The notes: generated from the sequence alone by a model not told the origin. DNA of 64,000 nt from Pseudomonas lini (GCF_001042905.1 NZ_JYLB01000002.1:558001-622000), one strand, 5' to 3'; positions 35,319-43,706 are shown, counted from the first letter of the stretch. Made by a program: numbers and translations.

Positions 35319-36323
35319 ATGAACCTGACTGAACCCCGCGAGCTGGCGCCACTGCTTGAAGCCTTTCTGTTGGCCTCGGGAAAACCGCAATCGCTTGAAC
35401 GCCTGTTCGAACTCTTCGAAGAAGGCGAGCGGCCCGAGCCCCCTGTTTTCAAGAAAGCGCTGACAATTCTGGCCAAGTCCTGCGACGGCCGTGCTTTCGA
35501 GTTGAAGGAAGTCGCCTCCGGGTATCGCCTGCAGATCCGCGAAAAGTTCGCGCCGTGGGTCGGACGTTTGTGGGAAGAGCGGCCGCAACGCTATTCCCGC
35601 GCCATGCTCGAAACCATGGCCCTGATCGCCTATCGCCAGCCGATCACCCGGGGCGAGATCGAAGACGTGCGCGGCGTGGCAGTCAACAGCCACATCGTGA
35701 AAACCCTGCTGGAACGTGAGTGGATCCGCATCGTCGGTTACCGCGATGTGCCCGGCAAACCGGCAATGTTCGCCACCACCAAGGCGTTTCTCGATCACTT
35801 CAACCTGAAGAACCTCGACGATTTGCCGCCACTCGCCGAACTGCGTGAGTTGGAGCCTGATCCTGTCCTCGATTTCGACGACGCTCCGGTTCCGCAAGGC
35901 TTGCAGGAACTGGCCGATGCCAGCGGCGAACCGGAGGAGCCGAAGGAAGAAACCAGTTTCCACACGCTGTTGCTGGAACTGGACACCATGGAAGAGGGGC
36001 TCAAGACCGACTTCGACGATTTGCTGCGGAATGGGGCGGTGAGCGAGACCGAAGGGGAGTTGGCAGAACCCGAGCCTGAAATCGAAGTTGAACCTCAGGT
36101 CGAGGCTAAAGCTGGAGCTGAAGTCGAACCAGAAGCCGAAGCTGAAGACGAACCAGAACAGGAAGATGACATTCTTGGCGTTGCCGAAGCTCGCGAAAAG
36201 CTCCTGGCCGCCGTCGCTGCTCTTGAACAGCCAAAACCCGAGCCCGAGCTGACCGACGAAGAAGCCGAAGCCAAGGCGCTGGCAGAAGCAATCGAGGCCG
36301 AGCGTCGCCAGTTCGAAGATTGA
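35319..36323 (+). CDS. scpB: Segregation and condensation protein B
   Basis: ScpB partner of ScpA/SMC. It has 334 residues, longer than the usual ~200. Residues 1-190 hold the two winged helices, with GKPQSLERLFELFEE, RYSRAMLETMALIAYRQPITRGEIE and the signature VNSHIVKTLLEREWIRIVG. The rest is an acidic low-complexity tail rich in Glu-Pro-Glu (about 210-310), typical of Pseudomonas ScpB. The gene starts 12 bp after scpA with GAGTTGAATC upstream; function of the tail is unknown. Confidence 0.93.
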   Translation: MNLTEPRELAPLLEAFLLASGKPQSLERLFELFEEGERPEPPVFKKALTILAKSCDGRAFELKEVASGYRLQIREKFAPWVGRLWEERPQRYSRAMLETMALIAYRQPITRGEIEDVRGVAVNSHIVKTLLEREWIRIVGYRDVPGKPAMFATTKAFLDHFNLKNLDDLPPLAELRELEPDPVLDFDDAPVPQGLQELADASGEPEEPKEETSFHTLLLELDTMEEGLKTDFDDLLRNGAVSETEGELAEPEPEIEVEPQVEAKAGAEVEPEAEAEDEPEQEDDILGVAEAREKLLAAVAALEQPKPEPELTDEEAEAKALAEAIEAERRQFED

Positions 36324-36330
36324 CCCAAAT

Positions 36331-36428
36331 CCCATGTGGGAGCGGGCTTGCTCGCGAAGGGGGCGGCACATTCAACATTGATGTTGCCTGACACCACGCC
36401 TTCGCGAGCAAGCCCGCTCCCACATGGG
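36331..36428. repeat. REP-type inverted repeat (GTGGGAGCGGGCTTGCTCGC family)
   Basis: Arms CCCATGTGGGAGCGGGCTTG and complement flank a 34-bp centre. It starts 8 bases after the scpB stop. The remaining 36429-36634 sequence before rluB is not coding as far as seen; it contains an AT-rich TATAGATTTATAAC that may be a promoter. Confidence 0.88.
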
Positions 36429-36634
36429 TTCTCTATTGAATTCGAAATTAGTGCCACCGGTCGGCGGAAAAACAAATAACCTTCTGTCGATCAGCTAGTC
36501 TCTGATGCGCGAACGTCTCCATGAGCGTATGATTCGCGACCCTTCGGCGATCCCTTCGCCAAAGTATAGATTTATAACTCTTCAGGACCCTCAATCCAGA
36601 GCATCCTGAACAGACCACACCGGGAGGTGCCCAG

Positions 36635-37903
36635 ATGAGTATCAACGACCAGAAAGACGACCAGGAAATCGGCCCAGCAGGCGAAAAGCTGCAGAAAGTC
36701 CTCGCCCGTATCGGCGTCGGCTCGCGCCGTGACGTGGAAGCCTGGATCAGCCACGGCCGCATCAAGGTCAATGGCAAAGATGCCACCCTCGGCCAGCGCG
36801 TCGACCTGCATGACGCCATCACCATCGATGGCCGGGTGATCAAGCGCGAAGAAGCCGCCGAGTCGGTACGCCGCGTGATCATGTACAACAAACCCGACGG
36901 TGAAATCTGCACCCGTAACGACCCTGAAGGTCGTCCGACCGTGTTCGACAAGATGCCGCGCCCGAAAGAAGGTCGCTGGATCAACATCGGTCGTCTGGAC
37001 ATCAACACCACCGGTTTGCTGATGTTCACCACCGACGGTGAATTGGCCAACCGCCTGATGCACCCATCCTACGAAATGGACCGTGAATACGCGGTACGTG
37101 TACGTGGCGAAGTCGACGACGAGATGATTGAACGCCTGAAAGCAGGTGTGGTGCTCGAAGACGGCCCGGCCAAGTTCACCGACATCAAACAGGCTCCGGG
37201 TGGCGAAGGTTTCAACCACTGGTACCACTGCGTGGTGATGGAAGGTCGTAACCGCGAAGTCCGTCGTCTGTGGGAATCCCAGGGTCTGGTGGTCAGCCGT
37301 CTGAAGCGCGTGCGTTTCGGTCCGGTGTTCCTCAATTCCGATCTGCCGATGGGCCGCTGGCGCGAAATGAGCCAGTACGAAGTCGACGTTCTGAGTGCCG
37401 AGGTCGGCCTGACGCCGGTGGCGATGCCGCAAATGAACGCCAAGAGCAAAGACAAGCTCGATCGCATGCAGCGTAAATCGTCGCGTCCGATGGGCAAGAC
37501 CGAGCGCGTGCGTACGTTGCGTCCAGCAGCCGGTGGCCAGGCAGCTGTTGCTCCGCGCGAATCCCGCGAGCCACAGATCGAAGGCGAACGTCCGGCCCGC
37601 AAGCCAGCGCCACGTCAGGACGGCGAACGCGGCCCACGTACGCCGCGTCCGGCCAACGGTCGCACTGAGCGTGGCGAAGGCCGTGGCGCTCCGTCCGGTG
37701 GTCGTAGCGATCGCGGCGCGCCTGCCGGTCGTGGTACGCCCGTGGCAGACCGCCCGGCCGATACCAAGCGCCCGGCCAAGCCGGCGCCGAAGAAACGCCC
37801 AGGCATCGTACTGGTCGACCGTGACGCGCCATCAGGTAAGCGCCGCGGCGCGCCAGCCGGCTCCGGCCAGCGTCCGGGCTTCGGTCGTCGCAAGCCTGAG
37901 TAA
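36635..37903 (+). CDS. rluB: 23S rRNA pseudouridine(2605) synthase RluB
   Basis: Modifies U2605 of 23S rRNA. The 422 residues begin with an S4 RNA-binding domain (about 18-70, KLQKVLARIGVGSRRDVEAW) and the RsuA/RluB catalytic domain with GRLDINTTGLL, where Asp122 is the catalytic aspartate. NPEGRP-like NDPEGRPTVFDKM and GRNREVRRLWESQ are family motifs. The C-terminal third (about 265-422) is a lysine/arginine/proline-rich disordered tail seen in pseudomonad RluB. GGGAGGTGCCCAG lies before the ATG. A strong terminator follows. Confidence 0.94.
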   Translation: MSINDQKDDQEIGPAGEKLQKVLARIGVGSRRDVEAWISHGRIKVNGKDATLGQRVDLHDAITIDGRVIKREEAAESVRRVIMYNKPDGEICTRNDPEGRPTVFDKMPRPKEGRWINIGRLDINTTGLLMFTTDGELANRLMHPSYEMDREYAVRVRGEVDDEMIERLKAGVVLEDGPAKFTDIKQAPGGEGFNHWYHCVVMEGRNREVRRLWESQGLVVSRLKRVRFGPVFLNSDLPMGRWREMSQYEVDVLSAEVGLTPVAMPQMNAKSKDKLDRMQRKSSRPMGKTERVRTLRPAAGGQAAVAPRESREPQIEGERPARKPAPRQDGERGPRTPRPANGRTERGEGRGAPSGGRSDRGAPAGRGTPVADRPADTKRPAKPAPKKRPGIVLVDRDAPSGKRRGAPAGSGQRPGFGRRKPE

Positions 37904-37920
37904 TCGGTAAGCGCTGCATG

Positions 37921-37953
37921 AAAAACGCCATCCTTCGGGATGGCGTTTTTTTT
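37921..37953 (+). terminator. Rho-independent terminator after rluB
   Basis: Thirteen-bp arms AAAAACGCCATCC/GGATGGCGTTTTT enclose TTCG and continue into a T-run. It is close to ideal and reads from rluB. Confidence 0.93.
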
Positions 37954-37960
37954 GTCTGAT

Positions 37961-37993
37961 TGATCGTTCCCACGCTCCGCGTGGGAATGATCA
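37961..37993. repeat. Short palindrome of the TGATCGTTCCCACGC family
   Basis: Arms TGATCGTTCCCACGC/GCGTGGGAATGATCA, with one mismatch, lie 2 bp from the M29-like gene stop. A second member overlaps the phhR stop at 48416-48448. It is a small dispersed element. Confidence 0.8.
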
Positions 37994-37994
37994 G

Positions 37995-38960
37995 CTAGAA
38001 GACAAACCGCCCATCAAACAGCGGATCATCATCCAGCGCCAACACGCCACTGGAGAAGATCAGGTCCAAATGATGGCTACCTTTGGCACCTCCGCCCAAG
38101 CCAAGGTGCAAGCCGCAATGGCGCTCCTCGAATCCGGCATTGCGCGCATACAAATCTTTCACGCCTTCGTTGGTGCCGATCCCCAACTCCTCGATTCGCC
38201 GATTGGACGGATTGGCGTCCAGGTACTTGTTGAAGTCATGTTCCAGCCCCGGCACGTCGGTGGCGATTTTGCTGATGGTGGAGTTCTCGATCCACAACTC
38301 CAGCGGTGACGCCAATACGCCGTATTTGCGGGCAAAGGGAATCGTACTGAGGAAAGTCCCCATAAACTTCACCCGGCCATTAATGGCCTCGCTATGAGTG
38401 GCGATCTCGCCGGGCGCCAGGTCGAAGTTGCCGATACCGTTGATGTCGGTCCACTTCTTGATACTGCTCAACGGTGTTTCGAACCACGACCCATGGTCAT
38501 CTTTGAAACTCAGGGTGGTGGCGTGGGACATGCGCTGGATCAAGTGGCTGTTCAACCCGGCAATTCGCTGCGGGGTGACACTGAAGGTGTCGTAGAAGTA
38601 ATCGCCGTAATCCTTGAACAGCAATGACTTCTTCCAGTTCTGCGCCATCACGCCTTGCAGCGCGCGGACAAACTCCGGGCCGTCGGGACGCGGGTTGGGC
38701 AGGGTGGAAGAGTCGTAGAAGAAAATGTACAGATCGCTGTCGGTAATCGCCTGGGTCAGTAATTCGGTGGGTTCGAGGTCCAGACGCATTGCGCTGAAGC
38801 TGAACCGTGGGCTGTTACCGGCCTGTTCGGCAATGGCGCCGGTCAGTGCCTCGTAATCAGCGGTATGGCCGAGCAAGACCTTCGCCGGGTTGATACCGGC
38901 AACGGCAGGGTGATGTTCGAGGTAGTAAAGGAAATGCGAGATGGCGCGTTGCTTATCCAT
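37995..38960 (-). CDS. M29-like leucyl aminopeptidase family protein
   Basis: A 321-residue protein related to the thermophilic M29 aminopeptidases (AmpS/PepT type). The central block LAPGEIATHSEAINGRVKFM is the M29 LPxGEV-type loop. Metal and catalytic candidates follow in order: E257/E258 in RRIEELGIGTN, H285 in CGLHLGLGGG and H297/D299 in SHHLDLIF. It is about 90 residues shorter than typical M29 enzymes (~410), mainly at the N-terminus. The start at 38960 has GGGAGG five bases upstream. It lies 67 bp behind a 45-residue peptide gene on the same strand, so an obvious idea is that it trims or matures that peptide. Simple peptide catabolism is also possible. The linkage is inference; the fold call is fairly sure. 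Confidence 0.75.
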   Translation of the reverse strand: MDKQRAISHFLYYLEHHPAVAGINPAKVLLGHTADYEALTGAIAEQAGNSPRFSFSAMRLDLEPTELLTQAITDSDLYIFFYDSSTLPNPRPDGPEFVRALQGVMAQNWKKSLLFKDYGDYFYDTFSVTPQRIAGLNSHLIQRMSHATTLSFKDDHGSWFETPLSSIKKWTDINGIGNFDLAPGEIATHSEAINGRVKFMGTFLSTIPFARKYGVLASPLELWIENSTISKIATDVPGLEHDFNKYLDANPSNRRIEELGIGTNEGVKDLYARNAGFEERHCGLHLGLGGGAKGSHHLDLIFSSGVLALDDDPLFDGRFVF

Positions 38961-39027
38961 GTAGTCCTCCCTGACAAACCGAGAATGTGGCAGGCACGAC
39001 CGGCCGGATGATGCCTGCCGGGATGTC

Positions 39028-39165
39028 TTACAGAGGCCACATCGCCGTGCCGAACGGAACAACCGCGTCGGCTTGCATCATTTCGACGGCGGCATCATGG
39101 GTCGGTGCTTCAAACCAATCGTCCAGTTGCAGTTCAGTGTCCAAGTCTTTGTCCAGTGCTTGCAT
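39028..39165 (-). CDS. 45-residue peptide, candidate RiPP-type precursor
   Basis: A small gene with an excellent ribosome binding site (AGGAGA, seven bases from the ATG). The product is 45 residues. The first half is acidic (MQALDKDLDTELQLDDWFEA, net negative); the last part, QADAVVPFGTAMWPL, is hydrophobic with no charge after Asp33. An acidic leader and short uncharged tail is the layout of a ribosomally made peptide precursor. There is no cysteine and only few Ser/Thr, so it is not an obvious lanthipeptide or sactipeptide; the C-terminal FGTAMWPL has no known match that I can name. It lies upstream of the M29-like gene and downstream of a long AT-rich region. It is real by ribosome binding site, context and amphipathic composition; the function is unknown. 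Confidence 0.65.
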   Translation of the reverse strand: MQALDKDLDTELQLDDWFEAPTHDAAVEMMQADAVVPFGTAMWPL

Positions 39166-39674
39166 GGTGAATCTCCTAGATGATTTCTTCGGTAAGAACA
39201 CTTTTGATAAGAGCAGTGGCGTGCTTTTCACTCGTTGAAGAGCGCGTCAACGTGCCGGTCGATACGGCTCGGCAAGTCGCTGAAAACCTAGTTCACAGGT
39301 TTTTAAAATGCAAAAAAATAGTTAAACAATTTTCATTTGAACTATTTATTCCATTTTTCGAAAGCTCATTTTCTTAATAAAAAACAGAAAACTAAGCAAG
39401 GCATTTACTTAGGAAGCTTCCTATCGTCAATTTACAGTCAGTGGGCTTCCGGATCTGATTTGGAAAATTTACGTTACACCTTGTCAATAAAACCTTACGC
39501 AAAGCGCTCTTAAACCCCGTGGAATGCCGCGAAGGAAAGGTCTGTAAGGAAAACCTTCCGCCAACCGCCGGGTTTGTAGCCTTCAAGGGCTCTGGCACGC
39601 TTGTTTCGACAACGTATCAAGGGTGAGATGCGCCCCATGCCTGTCGTGCAGGTGCATAACAAGAAGGAGGCGCA
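39166..39674. other. AT-rich intergenic region with a 14-bp palindrome
   Basis: The stretch 39290-39440 is clearly more AT-rich than the surroundings (runs such as TTTTTAAAATGCAAAAAAAT). It should contain the promoter of the peptide/M29 unit, but no textbook -35/-10 is clear on the minus strand. A perfect palindrome TAGGAAGCTTCCTA lies at 39410-39423. I see no convincing gene here. Confidence 0.6.
39410..39423. promoter_or_regulatory. Perfect palindrome TAGGAAGCTTCCTA
   Basis: Fourteen-bp perfect palindrome located 245 bp upstream of the peptide gene ATG, in the AT-rich region. It could be a regulator binding site; no other evidence. Confidence 0.35.
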
Positions 39675-39821
39675 ATGAACGCCGTGACTCATCTCCATCT
39701 CTCCCCAAAGGGCGATTTTTCCGCTGCCCTTATCGATGACCTGCAAAGGTCTGACTCAATTTTTGCAGTCGCCCGAGACCCTCGAGGCGGACACAGGCAA
39801 TCCCGGCAACCGACGCGCTGA
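39675..39821 (+). CDS. Possible small protein (48 aa) with a strong ribosome binding site
   Basis: ATG 39675 is preceded by AAGGAGG with five-base spacing. The product (48 residues, MNAVTHLHLSPKGDFSAALI then RPDPRGGHRQSRQ-like basic end) has no recognised domain and no aromatic-codon run, so it is not an obvious attenuator leader. It lies 290 bp upstream of aroP on the same strand. It may be a regulatory leader, a remnant or chance. Confidence 0.35.
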   Translation: MNAVTHLHLSPKGDFSAALIDDLQRSDSIFAVARDPRGGHRQSRQPTR

Positions 39822-40112
39822 TCCAGCGGTGTCTGGCAGCAGGGGGTTACAGGTGTACAATGCGCCGCGTTTTAACTGTGACCCTCTGCGCAACAGCGCA
39901 AACTTCAAGGCTACCCGCCTTGTTCACTCCGCCGCGTCACGAGCGTGTCGGGTTCGATTTCGTCACAGATAAAAACAAACAGGTGACGCATGACTGTCGT
40001 AAAAACGCTGAACTCCTGGTGCCTGCGCTGGGGTTTGATCGGCGCTGCTTGAAATCGCAACTAAGCAGCAACGTCTACCGAACATCATCAAACCTTGCGT
40101 GAGACCTTTTTC
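39822..40112 (+). other. Untranslated region upstream of aroP
   Basis: A TACAAT hexamer at 39855-39860 is a candidate -10 for aroP, without a clear -35. Four-hundred-base searches by eye for TGTAAA-N6-TTTACA TyrR-type boxes found none here. Confidence 0.4.
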
Positions 40113-41534
40113 ATGAGTGGACAAAACTCGCATTCAGGCGAGCTGAAACGCGGCCTGAAAAATCGCCATATTCAACTGATCGCCCTCGGTGGCGCGATCG
40201 GCACCGGGTTGTTCCTCGGCTCGGCCGGCGTGCTCAAATCCGCCGGCCCGTCGATGATCCTCGGCTACGCCATCTGCGGCTTCATCGCTTTCATGATCAT
40301 GCGCCAACTCGGCGAAATGATCGTCGAAGAGCCGGTCGCCGGTTCCTTCAGTCACTTCGCCCACAAATACTGGGGCGGTTTCGCCGGCTTCCTGTCGGGC
40401 TGGAACTGCTGGATTCTATACATCCTGGTGGGCATGTCCGAGCTGACCGCGGTTGGTAAATACATCCACTACTGGGCGCCGGATATCCCGACCTGGGTCT
40501 CGGCAGCCGGGTTCTTCGTATTGATCAACCTGATCAACCTGGCCAATGTCAAAGTCTTTGGCGAGGCCGAGTTCTGGTTTGCGATCATCAAGGTTGTGGC
40601 GATCGTCGGCATGATTGCCTTGGGCAGCTACCTGCTGGTCAGTGGCGACGGTGGCCCGCAAGCCTCGGTGACCAACCTGTGGGAACACGGCGGCTTCTTC
40701 CCGAACGGCGTCAGTGGTCTGGTGATGGCCATGGCGATCATCATGTTCTCCTTCGGTGGCCTGGAAATGCTCGGTTTCACCGCTGCTGAAGCCGACAAGC
40801 CGAAAACCGTGATCCCGAAAGCGATCAATCAGGTGATCTACCGGATCCTGATTTTCTACATCGGTGCGCTGGTGGTCCTGCTGTCGCTGACCCCTTGGGA
40901 CAGCTTGCTGACGACGCTGAACGCGTCCGGCGATGCCTACAGCGGCAGCCCGTTCGTGCAAGTGTTCTCGATGCTCGGCAGCAACACCGCCGCGCACATT
41001 CTCAACTTCGTGGTTCTGACCGCGGCGCTGTCGGTGTACAACAGCGGCACCTATTGCAACAGCCGCATGCTGCTGGGCATGGCCGAGCAGGGTGATGCGC
41101 CGAAAGCCTTGTCGAAGATCGACAAGCGTGGCGTGCCAGTGCGTTCGATCCTGGCGTCAGCTGCCGTGACCCTGGTCGCGGTGCTGCTGAACTATCTGGT
41201 TCCGCAACATGCACTGGAACTGTTGATGTCGTTGGTGGTGGCCACCCTGGTGATCAACTGGGCGATGATCAGCTTCTCGCACTTCAAGTTCCGCCAGCAC
41301 ATGAACAAGACCAAACAGACGCCGTTGTTCAAGGCTCTGTGGTACCCGTACGGCAACTATGTTTGCCTGGCGTTCGTGGTGTTCATCCTTGGCGTGATGC
41401 TGCTGATCCCGGGTATCCAGATCTCCGTGTATGCGATTCCGGTGTGGGTCGCGTTCATGTGGGTCTGCTACGGCATCAAGAACAAGCGCAGTGCGCAACA
41501 TGCGTTGCAGGCTGCGGGTTCCGCTGCCAAGTAA
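40113..41534 (+). CDS. aroP: Aromatic amino acid permease AroP
   Basis: A 473-residue, 12-TM amino acid/proton symporter of the APC family that imports Phe, Tyr and Trp. The N-terminus ELKRGLKNRHIQLIALGGAI with GTGLFLGSAG and the next EEPVAGSFSHFAHKYW match E. coli AroP/PheP almost word for word, as do ELTAVGKYI, FSFGGLEMLGFTAAEADKP and YNSGTYCNSRMLLG. The start is ATG 40113 (TTG 40095 is possible, not needed). It is close to the phh cluster, although not in an operon with it, which makes uptake of phenylalanine for that pathway plausible. Confidence 0.93.
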   Translation: MSGQNSHSGELKRGLKNRHIQLIALGGAIGTGLFLGSAGVLKSAGPSMILGYAICGFIAFMIMRQLGEMIVEEPVAGSFSHFAHKYWGGFAGFLSGWNCWILYILVGMSELTAVGKYIHYWAPDIPTWVSAAGFFVLINLINLANVKVFGEAEFWFAIIKVVAIVGMIALGSYLLVSGDGGPQASVTNLWEHGGFFPNGVSGLVMAMAIIMFSFGGLEMLGFTAAEADKPKTVIPKAINQVIYRILIFYIGALVVLLSLTPWDSLLTTLNASGDAYSGSPFVQVFSMLGSNTAAHILNFVVLTAALSVYNSGTYCNSRMLLGMAEQGDAPKALSKIDKRGVPVRSILASAAVTLVAVLLNYLVPQHALELLMSLVVATLVINWAMISFSHFKFRQHMNKTKQTPLFKALWYPYGNYVCLAFVVFILGVMLLIPGIQISVYAIPVWVAFMWVCYGIKNKRSAQHALQAAGSAAK

Positions 41535-41552
41535 GTGCAAAGCGCAGAAACA

Positions 41553-41579
41553 ACAAACCCGGCCATGTGCCGGGTTTGT
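41553..41579 (+). terminator. Rho-independent terminator after aroP
   Basis: Eleven-bp arms ACAAACCCGGC/GCCGGGTTTGT around CATGT lie 19 bp after the stop, followed by TCATTT. Confidence 0.8.
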
Positions 41580-41603
41580 CATTTATGGGTTCCCTACAAA
41601 ATC

Positions 41604-41694
41604 CTGTGGGAGCGTGGCTTGCCGCGATGAACGATAACGCGGTATGCCTGATGAACCGCGGCGCCTGAATCGCGGGCAAGCCACGCTCCCACAG
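41604..41694. repeat. REP-type inverted repeat (GTGGGAGCGTGGCTTGCCGC family)
   Basis: Arms CTGTGGGAGCGTGGCTTGCC and complement flank a 40-bp spacer that itself holds CGCGGTATG-type inner pairs. It lies between aroP and arfB. Confidence 0.85.
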
Positions 41695-41755
41695 GGGCCG
41701 CATTCCTTCTGTCTATTCGCGGTATCCTTCTTGTTCTGAATACGGATTTTTTTCC

Positions 41756-42169
41756 ATGCTGGTGATTTCCAACAACGTGCATCTGCCGGATGCCGAGATC
41801 GAGTTGACGGCCATTCGTGCGCAAGGCGCCGGTGGGCAGAACGTCAATAAGGTTTCCAGTGCCGTGCACCTGCGCTTCGACATTCCGGCCTCGTCCTTGC
41901 CCGAGTTCTACAAGGAACGGCTGCTGGCGCTGCGCGACAGTCGCATCACCAGCGAAGGCGTGTTGATCATCAAGGCCCAGCAATACCGCACGCAGGAAGC
42001 CAATCGCGCCGATGCGCTGGAGCGGCTGACCGAGCTGATCCTCAGCGCCACCAAAGTGGAAAAGAAACGCCGCCCGACCAAGCCGACCCTTGGTTCGAAG
42101 AAGCGTCGGCTCGAATCCAAGACCAAGCGCGGCAGCATCAAGGCTGGACGCGGCAAGGTCGATTTCTAA
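41756..42169 (+). CDS. arfB: Alternative ribosome-rescue factor ArfB
   Basis: A 137-residue peptidyl-tRNA hydrolase-type release factor (YaeJ) that frees stalled ribosomes without stop codons. The catalytic GGQ is at residues 26-28 in [13 protein letters not shown]. The C-terminus is a basic unstructured tail ([20 protein letters not shown] onward, residues about 100-137) that enters the mRNA channel. The stop overlaps the 3' end of the convergent MFS gene by 4 bp. Confidence 0.95.
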   Translation: MLVISNNVHLPDAEIELTAIRAQGAGGQNVNKVSSAVHLRFDIPASSLPEFYKERLLALRDSRITSEGVLIIKAQQYRTQEANRADALERLTELILSATKVEKKRRPTKPTLGSKKRRLESKTKRGSIKAGRGKVDF

Positions 42170-43365
42170 CGCGCTTCTCTTTCTTCGCGATACTTGGGCG
42201 CCTGCCGGTACAGATAAACGCTCAGCATCAATCCGCTCAAAGCGGCGAGGGCGGCAAACAGGAAGATCGAGGCGAAGCCAAATCCAGCCGCAATCGCACC
42301 CGCCAGCGGTCCGGTGATCCCCAGCGACAAATCGATAAACAGTGAATACGCCCCAACCGCCGCGCCACGGCTGGAAGCGGGCACCAGGTTGACCGCTTCC
42401 ACGCCCAACGCCGGGAACACCAGCGAAAAGCCGAAACCGCTCAGCGCCGCGCCGGCCAGTGCCCAATGGGCATCGGGTGCCAGCCACAGCAACAACAGTC
42501 CCAGGGTTTCCACTGACAGGCAGGCAATCGCCACGCGAAAGCCGCCGAGGCGGTTGATCAGGTTACCGAACAGCAATCGCGCACCGATGAAACTGGCACC
42601 GAACAGGCTCAGGCACAACACCGCGTTGGACCACTGCTGAGTGGCGTAATACAGGGTGATGAATGTGGCGATGGTGCCAAAGCCGATGGAGCCCAAAGCC
42701 AGACCGCAACCGTGAGGAAACACCCGCCCCAGCACGTGCATGAACGGCAGGCGTTCGCCGACAACGATCGGTGCAGCGGTTTTTGGCCAGGCCAGTGCCA
42801 GGCCCAGAACGGCCAGCAGCACGATGCTCACGCCCATGCTCCACAAACCCAACTGACTCACCAGCAGCACCCCCAGCGGCGCGCCGACCGCCAGTGCGCC
42901 ATAACTGGCGATGCCGTTCCAGGAGATGACCTTGGCAGTGTTTGCCGCGCCGACCCGGCCGATGCCCCAGCCGATCGACCCGGAACCGACCAGGCTTTCC
43001 GCGCTGCCGAGCACCAGTCGGCCGATCAACAGGCTGATCAGGCTCAACATCGGCACGCTTTGCGTCCAGGCCGAAATCAACATGAATACACCGCTCAAGC
43101 CGCAACCGGCGAGGCCGTACATCACTGCCAGTTTGCTGCCCTTGTTATCGATGATGCGCCCGGCGTAAGGGCGGCTGAGCAGGGTGGCCAGGTATTGCAC
43201 GCTGATCACCAGCCCGGCGATCACGGCACCGAAACCGAGGTCGCTATGGACGTAGCCCGGCAATACGGCCAGGGGAATGCCGATATTCAGGTAACCGATG
43301 AACGTGAACAGAACGATGGAAACGACTTGCAGCGTGACCGCCATGGGGCGCTGGGTTTCTGACAT
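42166..43365 (-). CDS. Major facilitator superfamily transporter (YfcJ/YhhS-like)
   Basis: A 399-residue, 12-TM transporter. The loop 2-3 motif appears as [15 protein letters not shown], and [17 protein letters not shown] and the central [17 protein letters not shown] are typical of the YfcJ/YhhS (UPF0226) arabinose-efflux-like group. The start is ATG 43365; GTG 43380 is an alternative. Substrate is unknown. It is convergent with arfB. Confidence 0.85.
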   Translation of the reverse strand: MSETQRPMAVTLQVVSIVLFTFIGYLNIGIPLAVLPGYVHSDLGFGAVIAGLVISVQYLATLLSRPYAGRIIDNKGSKLAVMYGLAGCGLSGVFMLISAWTQSVPMLSLISLLIGRLVLGSAESLVGSGSIGWGIGRVGAANTAKVISWNGIASYGALAVGAPLGVLLVSQLGLWSMGVSIVLLAVLGLALAWPKTAAPIVVGERLPFMHVLGRVFPHGCGLALGSIGFGTIATFITLYYATQQWSNAVLCLSLFGASFIGARLLFGNLINRLGGFRVAIACLSVETLGLLLLWLAPDAHWALAGAALSGFGFSLVFPALGVEAVNLVPASSRGAAVGAYSLFIDLSLGITGPLAGAIAAGFGFASIFLFAALAALSGLMLSVYLYRQAPKYREEREAR

Positions 43366-43469
43366 GGGTAAAAGGTCCACGGGGCAGCTGGATAGATAGG
43401 CTGCTTATGATAGCGGCGCGGACGGTCGCGGGGCGTGAAAAAGTAAAACTATTTGCCGGATAGGGATAA

Positions 43470-43652
43470 TCAGGATTTTGCGGGGGCAACCAGTTGCGTC
43501 GTGACCAGGGCGGCGAGGGCGTTTTCTTCGCTGCCGAAGCGGGCCAGCAGGGCGGCTTGTTTCTCGGGGGAAAGGCGGTTCCAGATCTCGATCATCTTCT
43601 CGGCGGTGCCGATCAGGACGCTGGCCTGGGTTGCGCTGAATTCGTCGGTCAT
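43470..43652 (-). CDS. Small conserved-looking protein (60 aa)
   Basis: A 60-residue soluble helical protein (MTDEFSATQASVLIGTAEKM, then WNRLSPEKQAALLARFGSEE), with codon use like its neighbours. The ATG at 43652 is preferred to TTG 43664. No known domain is recognised. A perfect stem-loop lies just upstream, at 43675-43706. Confidence 0.6.
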   Translation of the reverse strand: MTDEFSATQASVLIGTAEKMIEIWNRLSPEKQAALLARFGSEENALAALVTTQLVAPAKS

Positions 43653-43674
43653 GGGAAAGCTCAAGGTTCAGGCG

Positions 43675-43706
43675 GTGTGGAAAGCGCATATTAGCGCTTT
43701 CCACAC
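43675..43706. other. Perfect 13-bp stem-loop
   Basis: Arms GTGTGGAAAGCGC/GCGCTTTCCACAC enclose ATATTA, between two small minus-strand genes. There is no T-run. It may end the upstream small transcript or stabilise RNA. Confidence 0.6.

Noticed and set aside
39432..39674. A search for tRNA genes or a small RNA in the region before aroP
   Set aside because: No cloverleaf, TTCRANY block or strong terminator was found by eye.
39733..39972. A 78-codon plus frame upstream of aroP
   Set aside because: Poor start context, no domain, and unlike local codon use; the smaller frame at 39675 has the better ribosome binding site.
43675..43706. Perfect stem-loop considered as a terminator
   Set aside because: There is no T-run on either strand; kept as a structure of unknown role.
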